Shown here piece by piece: positions 1-9,589 of a stretch of 64,000 nucleotides of DNA. The translations under genes were made by a program, and so were the position numbers. A model generated the notes under the pieces. The model did not search any database. It saw nothing but the letters and a program-made list of their open reading frames with translations, and was not told the origin of the DNA. The first letter of the stretch is position 1. Each line of letters opens with the position of its first letter. Source of the stretch: Parietaria judaica (Eukaryota > Streptophyta > Magnoliopsida > Rosales > Urticaceae); assembly GCA_954871525.1 (NCBI GenBank), contig OX940860.1:25886001-25950000 (forward strand). The letters are read 5' to 3'.

Positions 1-182
1 CAATTTTTTTCACGAATCTTTTCTTACTTTTTCCCGGTACCGGTTCCGGTTCCGATTTTCAAAAAAATAGGGAAATTTACAACTAGAACCGGGAACCGGT
101 ACCAAAAATAAAAATCCCGAATTTTTGGGATAGGTACCAAAAACAATTAATTTCCCGGTTCCCGGTTCCGCTTTCACCCCTA
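1..182. mobile_element. Truncated hAT-like MITE (right end only)
   Basis: The stretch is rich in alternating cccggt/ggttccg motifs and ends in ctttcacccccta-type sequence at about 169-182. Read inward from 182 the end is taggggtgaaag, which resembles the taggggtgaacaaa ends of the elements at 1038 and 50183. The left end lies outside the window, so no TSD can be checked. Confidence 0.45.
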
Positions 183-1029
183 GTTTTAAGCTTTAATTTT
201 TAACCAAGAATAACTAGTTGTATGGTTTTTTGACAACGTGGGCCCACTTACATGCCGAACACACTATTTGGGGTCTAACGTTCGGGTTCGACACTATTAC
301 AATTCAACAAAAACATAACAATTGAAAAAAAGAAGAGCGACTTTCCCTGTAATTTTCTATTTTTAAATGATTCTTTTATGTGTAACGACATAATTTTAGT
401 GTTTTTTGTGTGTTTAAAATTAAAAGAGAACATACATATACAACGAAAATAAAATCGAGCGGTGAGAAACAATTGAAAAAAGAAAAAGAACGTTCTCGCA
501 ACCTTCATCATTTAAAAGACACAAAGCATTATGTGCAAGTCCAAAGTGATAAAATTTAGGTTTAGCTCGTGTATGAATTTTATCATTCACAATTGCCGAG
601 ATATATGCTTAAATCGAGAGCTATAGAAAGTAGAAACGAAATCAAATACAAGTGTTTTTTTTTTTTTTTTTAATTTGCGAACGTCGTTTGCTGTATTAAT
701 GGTTCGATGCATGGAATCATTGAACAAAACCCAACGAGTTTGGATTAATATATAATTTGCTTATTTTGAGTGTTGTATATATTAATTGTTTAATTCCAAA
801 ATAGAGAAACAACACCTTTTACCATGGCCTCTCATCTCGTTCGTTTTAACTGATTAGCAAACAACTTTCTTTTAATTTGTATGATTGATATATAGAGGGA
901 AAAAAAAAGGACAAATTAAGGTTGAGAGTTGATATATAGGAAGGTGATGAAGGAAGGGCTTCTTTGTGAAGAAGAAGAAGAAGAGCACGTTGATCATAAG
1001 ATGAGTGCTGTGGGACCCACAACTTCACA
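183..1029. other. AT-rich spacer
   Basis: No coding region, RNA gene or repeat is recognised. It holds homopolymer T runs (about 655-672) and a GAA-rich purine tract near 968-983. Short open frames here have no recognisable domain. Confidence 0.6.
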
Positions 1030-1037
1030 TATTTTAT

Positions 1038-1632
1038 TAGGGGTGAACAAACGGGTATTCGGTGCGGTTTTTGACAAATAATAGACCGAATACTGCATTT
1101 CGGTATTTTAGATATGATAACCGAATACCCTATTTTTAAAGATAAAAACCGCATTTACCGTATAATCGGTATTCGGTGTTCGGTTGCGGTATTATCGGTT
1201 TTTTTTACCCATATTTACCGCTTTTAAATTAATATTCACATCTGCATAAATTGACTACTAATATTACACATAAACATACTACTAAATGTTAATATTATAA
1301 ATTATTTCACATAAACGGATTACTAAATACTAATAATTACACAATATTGAACCGAGAGGTTAGATAAGAAAAATCATTTTGATGTGTTGATAGATATGGT
1401 AAATAGAATATAATAAATATAATATTAGATTTAGTTAAAGCGGTAGAACCGGGTAAGCGGTTGCGGTTTTCACATTAAAACCGAAAACCCCGTTTTAACC
1501 TAATTCGGTATTCGGTTTTTTTATCGGTATATTCGGTTTTAACCGCTTTAATAGAGGTTGCGGTTTAATCGGTATCGGTTTAATCGGTTTTCGGTTTAAA
1601 ATTCAGTTACCGGTTTCTTTTGTTCACCCCTA
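1038..1632. mobile_element. hAT-type MITE with 8-bp TSD
   Basis: Terminal inverted repeats (TIRs) read taggggtgaacaaa from both sides (1038 inward and 1632 inward). The flanks are tattttat (1030-1037) and tatttcat (1633-1640), an 8-bp TSD with one mismatch, the length typical of hAT elements. The 595-bp interior is non-coding and packed with cggtattcggt/accgaatacc motifs in both orientations, so it can fold extensively. The same family recurs at 50183-50721. It must depend on a hAT transposase supplied in trans. Confidence 0.85.
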
Positions 1633-1709
1633 TATTTCATCATCTTCTCCGTCAATCATCTCTTCAATTTCTCTCTTAAATATAATTACCCCAAAAATAA
1701 AAAGTAAAA

Positions 1710-3318
1710 AGGTAAACTGTGGCTAATGTACCCAATGTTTGATCGGTTGCGCATTATGTACCCAATGTTTATTTTTGATGGTTAATATTGTAGGAAAGGC
1801 CTGAAATCGGGATTTGAGTCCGTTGGACTTTTTGGGTCCGACCCGACCACAATTAAGGTAACGGAATTTATGGCAGTCCCGGTAATTAATTAGTAATAAT
1901 TAATTATGACCTAATGAGCTTTAACCCTGTCACTGGGCCCAAAAGCCCATCAGGTCATTATACCCTGCGGGTTATTTAAGCCACACAGGGAGGCCAAAAT
2001 TCGCATGCCACATATCAGAGAAAGAAAAGAATTCGACCTCCCTCTAGCCAAAACCCTAGAGGCCGAATTCCCCCTCCCGTGCTCCCGTCGGTTCGTCGTT
2101 CAATCCCCGAGATTAACCTAGTTGTTCATCGAGGAGGATTTCTGGTCTTAGAGACGTTCCCGCAGCGACATGGTGGACGATATAGAGGCTTCGCAATTGT
2201 GAGGCTGAGATCCGAATCCCGAGCACGCCACAGAACCCAAATATGCATTTATTGGTACAGTTGGCAAAAGTACCAATTTTTGGTAACACTCGAATCTCTA
2301 TCTTGATTATCGTATTTAATCTAGATCTTATTGTTTCGATGACTTCTCGGGTTATTCCGCACCCCGAGATCGAAAAAAGTCAACGAAAAACCCAAAAAAT
2401 ATACCCAAACTTGATTCCGTTAGATTTTTTCATGTTTTCCGTCACTTGATCATCAGCAAGTGATTTCTCCTTTATATGTACACTTTTCACATTTTCAACA
2501 TAACTCACTCATTTTTTGTCCAAATTTTATGCACGACCTACACTTGGAAAGATAAGAGATAGATATACAACTTTGGTGTTTTAAGTTTTGTAAAAAAGTT
2601 TTTAAAAAATACCAAATTTCAATTACAACGTAAAACTGGACATTAGTTTAATGCAAAATATTTGTTTAGAGCAAATTTTAATATATTTAATGACTTTTTA
2701 TGATGAAACGTAAAACGACAAAGTTGTATATTAATCTTTGATCTTTCCAAAGGTAGTTTATTTATAAATTTTGGACAAAAAATGAGTGAGTTATGTCAAA
2801 AATATGAAAGATATGATGTGAAAAAATCTTTCGTATTTTTGGCATAACTTACTCATTTTTTCCCAATATTTATAAATAAACTACCGTTGGAAAGATAAAT
2901 AATTTATCTACAATGTTTTAGTTTTACGTTTTATCAGAAAAAGTCATTAAGTATATTAAAATTTGCTCGAAACAAATATTTTGCATTACACTAATGTCCA
3001 TTTTTACGTTGTAACTGGAATTTTGTATTTTTTTAAACTTTTTTTTTTTACAAAACTTAAAACACCAAAGTTGTATATCTATCTCTTATCTTTCCAACCA
3101 TAGGTCGTGCATAAAATTTGGACAAAAAATGAGTGAGTTATGCCAAAAATACTAAAATTGTACATACAGAGGAGGAATCACTTTGCTGACGGTCAAGTGA
3201 CGGAAAACACGAAAAAATCTAACAGAATCAAGTTTGGGTACATTAGCTGTCGAAAATAAACATTGGGTACATAATCCGCAGCCGATCAAACATTGGGTAC
3301 ATTAGCGGCAATTTAACC
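1710..3318. mobile_element. Foldback (hairpin) MULE-like element with 9-bp TSD
   Basis: Nearly the whole element is an inverted repeat. The left arm begins near 1710 (aggtaaactgtggctaatg) and the right arm ends at 3318 (ggttaaattgccgctaatg when read inward), with the centre near 2820. The flank aaagtaaaa occurs at 1701-1709 and again at 3319-3327, an exact 9-bp TSD, which is the Mutator-superfamily length. The right arm is about 495 bp. The left arm is longer because it carries about 605 bp of foreign sequence (1787-2395). No transposase is encoded. A transcript would form a hairpin of about 500 bp. Confidence 0.75.
1787..2395 (+). mobile_element. Unpaired insert in the foldback element (solo-LTR-like)
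   Basis: This stretch has no counterpart in the right arm of the foldback element, so it is a later insertion into the left arm. It is more GC-rich than its surroundings. It has a TATA-like ttatttaagcc near 1972-1982 followed by purine-rich and C-rich leader-like sequence, which resembles the promoter and leader part of an LTR. No clean TG...CA ends or 5-bp TSD could be fixed, and the short open frames inside (2079-2449) match nothing known. It could instead be a captured host promoter and 5'UTR. Confidence 0.4.
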
Positions 3319-3328
3319 AAAGTAAAAA

Positions 3329-4590
3329 TACTCACCAAGAACTTTTTAAGATCACCCTCATCTTTGTCTTTTGTCCTCTTTTGAAGTCATTTTTTCGTTT
3401 AATTCAATATTGACATCTTAGGTTGTGTGTTGTTGTTGTTGTTGGGTTCACCTAATATTCTCCCATTCAATCCCAAATATTCGGATCTGCTTCTCCTGCT
3501 TTGTTTTGCTTGTCACCTTATTATTTCCAAACAAAAATTAAATTAAATTAAATTTATGTTTAAGAAATGTTAAAAGTGAAGATAGATTTGGAAGATATGG
3601 GTCTTTGCATCTAGACTTATCTTCAATTATGTTTGGTTTTATTGGGAAGTCCAGGTGTCAGAGAGCCCATATGAGATCTTAGTGCCCCACATCTCTCTCC
3701 ATTAAGCTTCCTTGCTTTGGTTCATCCAATTCAACCCCATTTCTTTATAGCAAAAATTAATCAATTTGGAATCTCTATTTTAATCTCTTCACCATCCTCT
3801 CTCGGAATGACACCTGTCCTATGTGTCTGTACGATTGGGTTCTCCTTGTAAAATAAGCCAATTTTTATTTCTTTCATAAAGTGGAGGAATATAAGGAAAG
3901 AATGGTCTTTTTTTTTTTTTTTTATGCAATTATGCTCTTTGAGTTCTAGATTGGTTAATTTCATTGCCCACAGAAATTTCCAACAAATTAGAAGTTCTTT
4001 TTTATTTTCTCTTTTTTTTTTTAAAAGTAATTTAATAGAGTGATGCCCATCTTTTATTTTTGGTAAAACATAATTCATTAATTTAAGTGGTCATTTATCC
4101 TATATCGAGTTCAAGATTGGTAAAATTTCACCGCCCACCCAAATTTTCTCAAATTAGACGCTCATTTTTTTTTTCTCTTCATAAGTAAAGTGATTTAATA
4201 GAGTGATACCCATCTTGGAATTTTTTCGTTTTTAATTTGGTAGGTTTCATAAAAATTGAAACATTATTCATTAATCTAAGTGGTCTTATGCTTTCTTATT
4301 CTAGAATCTAGATTGGTTGGTTAATTAAACTAGAAGCTCCATTTTGTTCCCCATTAAACTAGAAGCCCCATTTTTTTCTTCTTCTCAAGTAAAGTGAGGC
4401 CCCTCTTCGTTATTTTTGTTGGGTTTCCTTTAAAATATTAATTTAATTAAATAAATAAATAATTGAAGTGGGGTTGCATTGTTGTGTTGTGTTCAAGATC
4501 CCACATTTATCTCTTCATTTTCTACATCATTTAACACAAAGAAATAAGGATGAGACGATTATTCAACTACAAGCTTCTTCCTTTTCCAAT
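3329..4590. repeat. Spacer with a degenerate tandem duplication upstream of the F-box gene
   Basis: No gene is seen. Between about 3900 and 4400 a unit of roughly 165-195 bp recurs two to three times. Each copy carries gattggt..aattt, cgcccac- or tgcccac-like sequence, a T-rich tract, gagtgatrcccatctt (4038 and 4201) and attcattaattaagtggtc-like sequence (about 4072 and 4267). The third copy (about 4280-4400) is truncated. The duplication sits directly upstream of the F-box promoter. Confidence 0.5.
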
Positions 4591-4689
4591 TTCCACTATA
4601 TATAAATAAATAATTTACAAACTCCTCAAATTTGACCAACCCAAGAGAAGAGGAAGAAAGAACCAAGAAGCAAAATAATAAATAAATAA
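4590..4689 (+). promoter_or_regulatory. Core promoter and 5'UTR of the F-box gene
   Basis: A TATA-box-like tatatataaataaa lies near 4597-4610, about 115-125 bp before the main ATG at 4722. The following stretch is a purine-rich leader (aagagaagaggaagaaag near 4644). Transcription would start around 4630, which places the uORF at 4690 inside the mRNA leader. Confidence 0.5.
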
Positions 4690-4773
4690 ATGATTTATTT
4701 ATTTATTTTGATGATTCTCTCATGCCACTCTACTTGTTCATCACTTGTGTCCCTCTCATTCTCCTCTTCTTAA
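4690..4773 (+). CDS. Upstream ORF overlapping the F-box start codon
   Basis: An ATG at 4690 opens a 27-codon frame rich in Ile, Leu and Ser that ends with TAA at 4771-4773. It lies in a different frame from the main ORF and runs 52 bases past the main ATG (4722). A ribosome that starts here cannot simply reinitiate at the main start, so the uORF could lower F-box translation. The second ATG in its frame (4711) would act the same way. The existence of the uORF is read directly; its effect is inferred and depends on the transcript starting near 4630. Confidence 0.4.
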   Translation: MIYLFILMILSCHSTCSSLVSLSFSSS

Positions 4774-7700
4774 AGCCCCTTCTCTCCTTCCCTCCCAACC
4801 CACCAAATCCGCCATTGTTGCTCCTCAAAGCTCTAGTCTTTCTCGCTCTCCCCAAACCCCGCATAAGTCAAACCTCCCCGTTGACCGCCATGAACGCCCC
4901 CCTCAAGCGCAAAGCCCTCTCGGCGAGGGTGGAGAGCGTCGAGGACTTCGCGCCCGAAACGACGACGTTCCTCGACCTCCCGGAGCTCGCGCTGGACTGC
5001 ATTCTCGAGAAGCTTCCGCCGCGGAGCCTGGCTTCCATGGCAGGCGTCTGCTCCGCCATGCGCGTGAGGTGCGTGGCCGACAGGCTCTGGGAGAGGCACA
5101 TGAGGGCCAAGTGGGGCTTCCTCATCGGCCAAGCTGCTCGGAAGGTGTGGCAATGGCGCATCTCGACGACGAAGCCCGATTCGGGAAGCTTCAAGCAGGG
5201 GAGGCAGAGGGGTCTGATGAGGCTTCTGTCTCTGGGCTGGCCTTTCTCTTGGATCAGATCGAAGGTCGACGAAGGTCTCGGCAATGGCGGAATCGACGAT
5301 GACGGGTTCGAGAAGAGCTCGAAGCAGAGAATGAACCCTTTGCCTGTTGATTCGGTCATGGCTTGGTACCTTGCTCTTGAGACTGGGAAATTCTCTTTCC
5401 CAGCTCAAGTTTACAACAGAGAGGTATGCAATATATATATATATATATATGTTTTATATGATCAAAAGGATATGATTAATACAATCAAACAAAGGAACAA
5501 ATCTCGGTAATTACGTAGAGTGCTCGATTGCACTGAGTATTTGATGGTTTGATTAGAGCTATATATATTAAGTAACAATCAAATGATGAGACAAATCTCG
5601 ATAATTTGACGTTTGGAACCGCTCGATTTGTAGTTTTATTAACATTTAGATGTGTAATTACAGAACGGGCATGTCGGGTTTATGCTGTCATGCTACGATG
5701 CGGAGGTCAGTTATGACTCGAAGAATGACACCTTCCAAGCCAGGTATCGATCATTAAGCATTCGAACTTATGTCTTTGATTTGAGATATGGTGCTCGAAC
5801 TCCACGACATATTTTTTTATTTTTTTTCTGATGAGAAACGTTCCGCTCTTAAGAAGTGCTGTCATCGTAGACTTATCTTGGTAGATTTTTTATTTATTTT
5901 TTTATTTATAATTAAAAGAATTTGATTTTAGGTATCCACCCCATGGAAGAAGAGCAATGGCCATAGAAACTTCCGTGCCATGGGGGAGGCTCCGAGCTCC
6001 GGTGGTCGAAACGCCTCCGCACGATCTCTACGTCTCCGAGTGCTTGCACGAACTACGCCCCGGCGATCACATCGAGATTCAATGGAGAAGAAACAAGGAG
6101 TTTCCATATGGTTGGTGCTTCTTCTTTACTGTTATTCCTCTCTCTCTCTCTCTCTCTTTCTCCTGATATGATGAGAGAGAGAGATGATTCTACACGTCAT
6201 ACATACATATGGATAAACATATAAACTATTGAGATTGAGTGTTCCATTCCATTGTTGGCTGCTCTTTGAATTTGATGAAAACATGTGTGATTTTTGCAGG
6301 GTGGTGGTATGGAATGGTTGGTCACTTGGAACCATGTGATGGGAATCAAAATTACTGTACATGCCATGATAGTGGTGAGTTTTATTCTCATTTATTTACT
6401 TGTTTTCTTAGATTAATAAGGATTTAATAATTTAGATCCAGGTTCAAACCACCGATAATCGATAATTCAACTTTACAAAATTAGCCGGTGGTTCTGAATA
6501 ATATCGAAAAAAAAAACTATAGGTTATTAAAAGTATATAACTATTCGTACCGATCATTTTTTCTGGATCCATCCCACATCTGACGGGTATATTATATTAG
6601 TATTTTTAAATAAAAAATTTAAATAATCCAGGATATATATATATATATATATTTTTTGTAAAACAGTAATGTTAAAAAGAGTGGATATTTTTTTTGTAAA
6701 ACAATTTGGAATTAACTAAACCAGAAGTTTTCTTACAAAAACAAAGCTTGAGGAATCTTGCAACAACAATACATAGTTGCTTTCCTTTTCTTCGTTATTA
6801 TCAGTCTATTTTTTTTCCAATGTTATTTATTATTGATTTTCAAGTTTGTGGATGACGTGAACGTAAAGGTTTTTATTATTATTATTTTATTTTATCATAT
6901 TTTTATGGTATTTAAAAGATTGGACCACATTGCTTTTTTATTTTATTTTTTTATAATAATTTTGATTGGACCCTGAGACATATCAGTGTCAATGTGTCGT
7001 ATTTTCCACCAACATAGCGATAACTTGTGTCTCTAAGCACAATATTTATGGCCAACCACACGGAGAGAACTTGAGTCTCTCCTTTTTTGGGCCAAATTGG
7101 AATCTTTGTGCTTTGTGGGGGCTCTCATTTAATTCGTTGTCGTCACAACCTTCTCAATTCCTCTTGTTTTTTAACTTATCGTAGTCTTTTGGTAATTGCC
7201 ATCTATGCCCCTCAACTTTTGTTAATTAGCATTTGTAAACTTTGTTTTTATCGTCTGAACTCCCTTTCAAGAACTTTGTTAACCAACGTTAAAGCCTCTC
7301 CAACTTTAATTTTTAGCATCTGACCCCTCGGTTTAATTAATTATTAGCTTGACCCTCGGAAATTTACATATCAGTGTATATTCCGGATGATTTCATTAAT
7401 ATTTAACTCTAAAAATTTATATTGAAATAACAAAATGATGTTGATGATATGATCCAAACAATAAGTTGAAGTTGTTTAATGCGAATTGATAAATTTGAGA
7501 AAGATTTGCTTCCAAAAGACAATGTTGTAAATTGATGGGAGGCAAATATAAAAAGGAAAAATTGAAGAGGCCATCCGTACCCTAATTATAGATAAAACAA
7601 GACTTATTAGCTGTTTCAAACTAATATACTTTGAAAAGAAAAACAGCCAACAATTTTGTGAAACCCCATGTTCCATCCTTGTGATTTGCCTTGTATAGCT

Positions 7701-8611
7701 CTCTTTTTGTCTTTTTAGAAGTATTAATCATTTAAATTTGTTGATTTTTCATGAGTAGTTTCCAAGAAGATTTTGTTTCGTTTCGAACATTGTGGTGGGG
7801 TGGGGCCCACCGAGGGCTTTGGCTTTGCCATATTCCTTTTCATGCCAACCAAGTTTTGCCATTTTGTGAAAGAGGTTTTTGCATAGTGGAGAATTGGTTG
7901 TTCTAAAAGCAAGTTACTAGATGTGGTCACATTTCTGTTCTTGGTGCCTATTCTCAAATCCTCTTTCACCTACTTCTAACCTTTCTTTTTGGTGATTTTT
8001 TTTTTGTAACACATAATGAACAGCTCAACTTTTCTAGTAAATTAATGAATTTAGAGAAAAGGGTCATTGTCATTGAAGAAACTCTAATGAAATTTCCTCA
8101 AACACTAGTTAGATTGACTTGTTTTAGTATTCATTTTACGGGGTGAAACCGGTTTTAAAGCTTCTGGTTTTGAGAAATGGAAACCAAAATCGGTCTTCAA
8201 ATATAAACTGTTATTATTCGGGTACATGTTTTTGACACAGTATCCGTTTAAATCGACATTAAAAAGAAGAGATATTTTGAGATATTTTTATTTTCTAAAA
8301 TTAACTTATAAACTAAAATGAGTATGTAATGACTTACAAATTACAAATTAATATATTCATTAGTAAAACCTTATGACTTGATAGTTTTGAGCAAATCCTA
8401 AATGGTTGACTTTCTTGTTGCAGACACTGTTGTCCTAGATTTCAATCACTACACGCCGGGATCTCGGTGGCGACACACGACAATCAGCCGAAGAGACCAC
8501 CGAGAGGAAGGAAACGAGGCCGACGGGTTTTATGGCGGGATCAGGAAGCTCGGTAACGAGGCTGAGGTCTCCACTTGGAAGCGGCTTTGGCCCACTGAGA
8601 GCTTGGAATAG
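4722..8611 (+). CDS. F-box protein with N-terminal hydrophobic segment (At2g26850/At2g32560 type)
   Basis: Five exons with GT-AG introns in consistent phase: 4722-5423, 5664-5743, 5932-6110, 6300-6374 and 8424-8611, giving 407 aa. The N-terminus (residues 1-45) is hydrophobic and reads like a membrane anchor. The F-box follows at about residues 85-125 ([20 protein letters not shown], then a Cys-Ser-Ala-Met and Trp-Glu-Arg pattern). The C-terminal part, spread over exons 2-5, carries a conserved plant domain ([52 protein letters not shown]). Members of this plant subfamily are presumed SKP1-binding substrate adaptors of SCF ubiquitin ligases; the substrate is unknown. Intron 4 is about 2 kb. 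The ATG at 4722 is chosen because the hydrophobic N-terminus is a family feature. No lesion was seen. Confidence 0.88.
6375..8423 (+). other. Large intron 4 of the F-box gene
   Basis: This 2-kb AT-rich intron separates the coding exons and ends in ttgttgcag just before 8424. It has T-rich tracts and a TA repeat near 6635-6652. No coding region or recognisable transposon is seen. Its last 380 bp (from about 8040) are duplicated downstream at 8935-9150. Confidence 0.7.
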
Positions 8612-8934
8612 GGTTTCTTGTGACACAAGGTTCTACGAGAATGCAGAGGCTGAAACCTGAGAAGGGCCTGAGTTTGTGCTTCTTGTGATTCAAAATGTAT
8701 GTATATTATTAGTATTATTGCTCCAAATTTGGTGCAATATTATTGATGAGTTGGTTGTACAATATTTTTACACTTGTTATATAGCATAAAAGTTGTTTTT
8801 CGTACATAGCCAACTCAACACTGTTAGTCTGTAACAATGGTGGGAATGGAAAATGAGCTGTCAATACGTACAAAGAGAAAGTTTTTTTAACACTAACAAA
8901 TTAATATAAAAATCCTAATTATTTATTTTAGTAA

Positions 8935-9345
8935 TTAAGATGCATTGAGAGAAAGGGGTCTTTGTCGTATGAAAGAAACTCCAATAAAAATTGCCTCAAA
9001 ACAATAGTTGGATTGGATTGACTTGTTTTGGTATTTGTGTTATGGAGTGAAACCGATGCAACTCCTTCCGTTTTTTTTTTTTTTTGCAATTTTAAAACTG
9101 AAAGGCCTGTCTGGTTCTTGAGAAATGGAATTCAAAACTAGTTTTTTAATTGAAACCGGTAATATTTACAATTTAGAAGCTGAAATCTGAGATGTGCCTG
9201 TTTTTATTATTATTGGTGGGAGGTATGCTTAGTTTGTGCTCCTTGTTATGCGCAATGTATTTGTTAAGATTATGGCTTCATATTTGGTGCAACAATATTG
9301 AAGAGTTAATTGTAAAATACTTTTACACTTTGTCAAGTGGAAGGC
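8935..9345 (+). pseudogene. Decayed duplicate of the F-box 3' region lacking the last coding exon
   Basis: The stretch 8935-9150 resembles the end of intron 4 (8040-8180), sharing gattgacttgtttt, ggtgaaaccg and gagaaatggaa segments. The stretch 9175-9345 resembles the F-box 3'UTR (8645-8775), sharing gaagctgaaa, ctgagtttgtgct-like text, atttggtgcaa and tttttacactt. Exon 5 itself (8424-8611) is missing between the two. This reads as a tandem duplication whose coding exon was then lost. Confidence 0.6.
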
Positions 9346-9385
9346 GAACCCTTGTCAACAATATTGAAGAGTTGATTGTATAATA

Positions 9386-9475
9386 TAGATGTTAGGAATC
9401 GAACCCTTGTCAAATTAGAAGGCGAAAACTACAAAGGTTGTCACACTCCACTACACTAGATGATTATTAGTCTAG
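9386..9475 (-). mobile_element. Possible tRNA-derived SINE remnant
   Basis: On the minus strand a B-box-like gggttcgattcct lies near 9393-9405. It is preceded (higher coordinates) by tagtgtagtggagtg, which is loosely A-box-like. Order and spacing fit a Pol III internal promoter, but no tail or TSD was identified and no tRNA cloverleaf was folded. Confidence 0.3.
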
Positions 9476-9589
9476 GAATGACATATATTTAAATACATAC
9501 TATTATCCTAATATGTACATTGTTGCGTTAAGTAAAACGATTTCCGATTGAGTGAGGGTGGCCCCCGCTACGGTAGAGAGACAATGTTC

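Noticed and set aside
4833..5408. Long antisense frames opposite F-box exon 1
   Set aside because: Exon 1 is GC-rich, which lengthens chance frames. The sense frame has the F-box, correct splice sites and continuation in four more exons.
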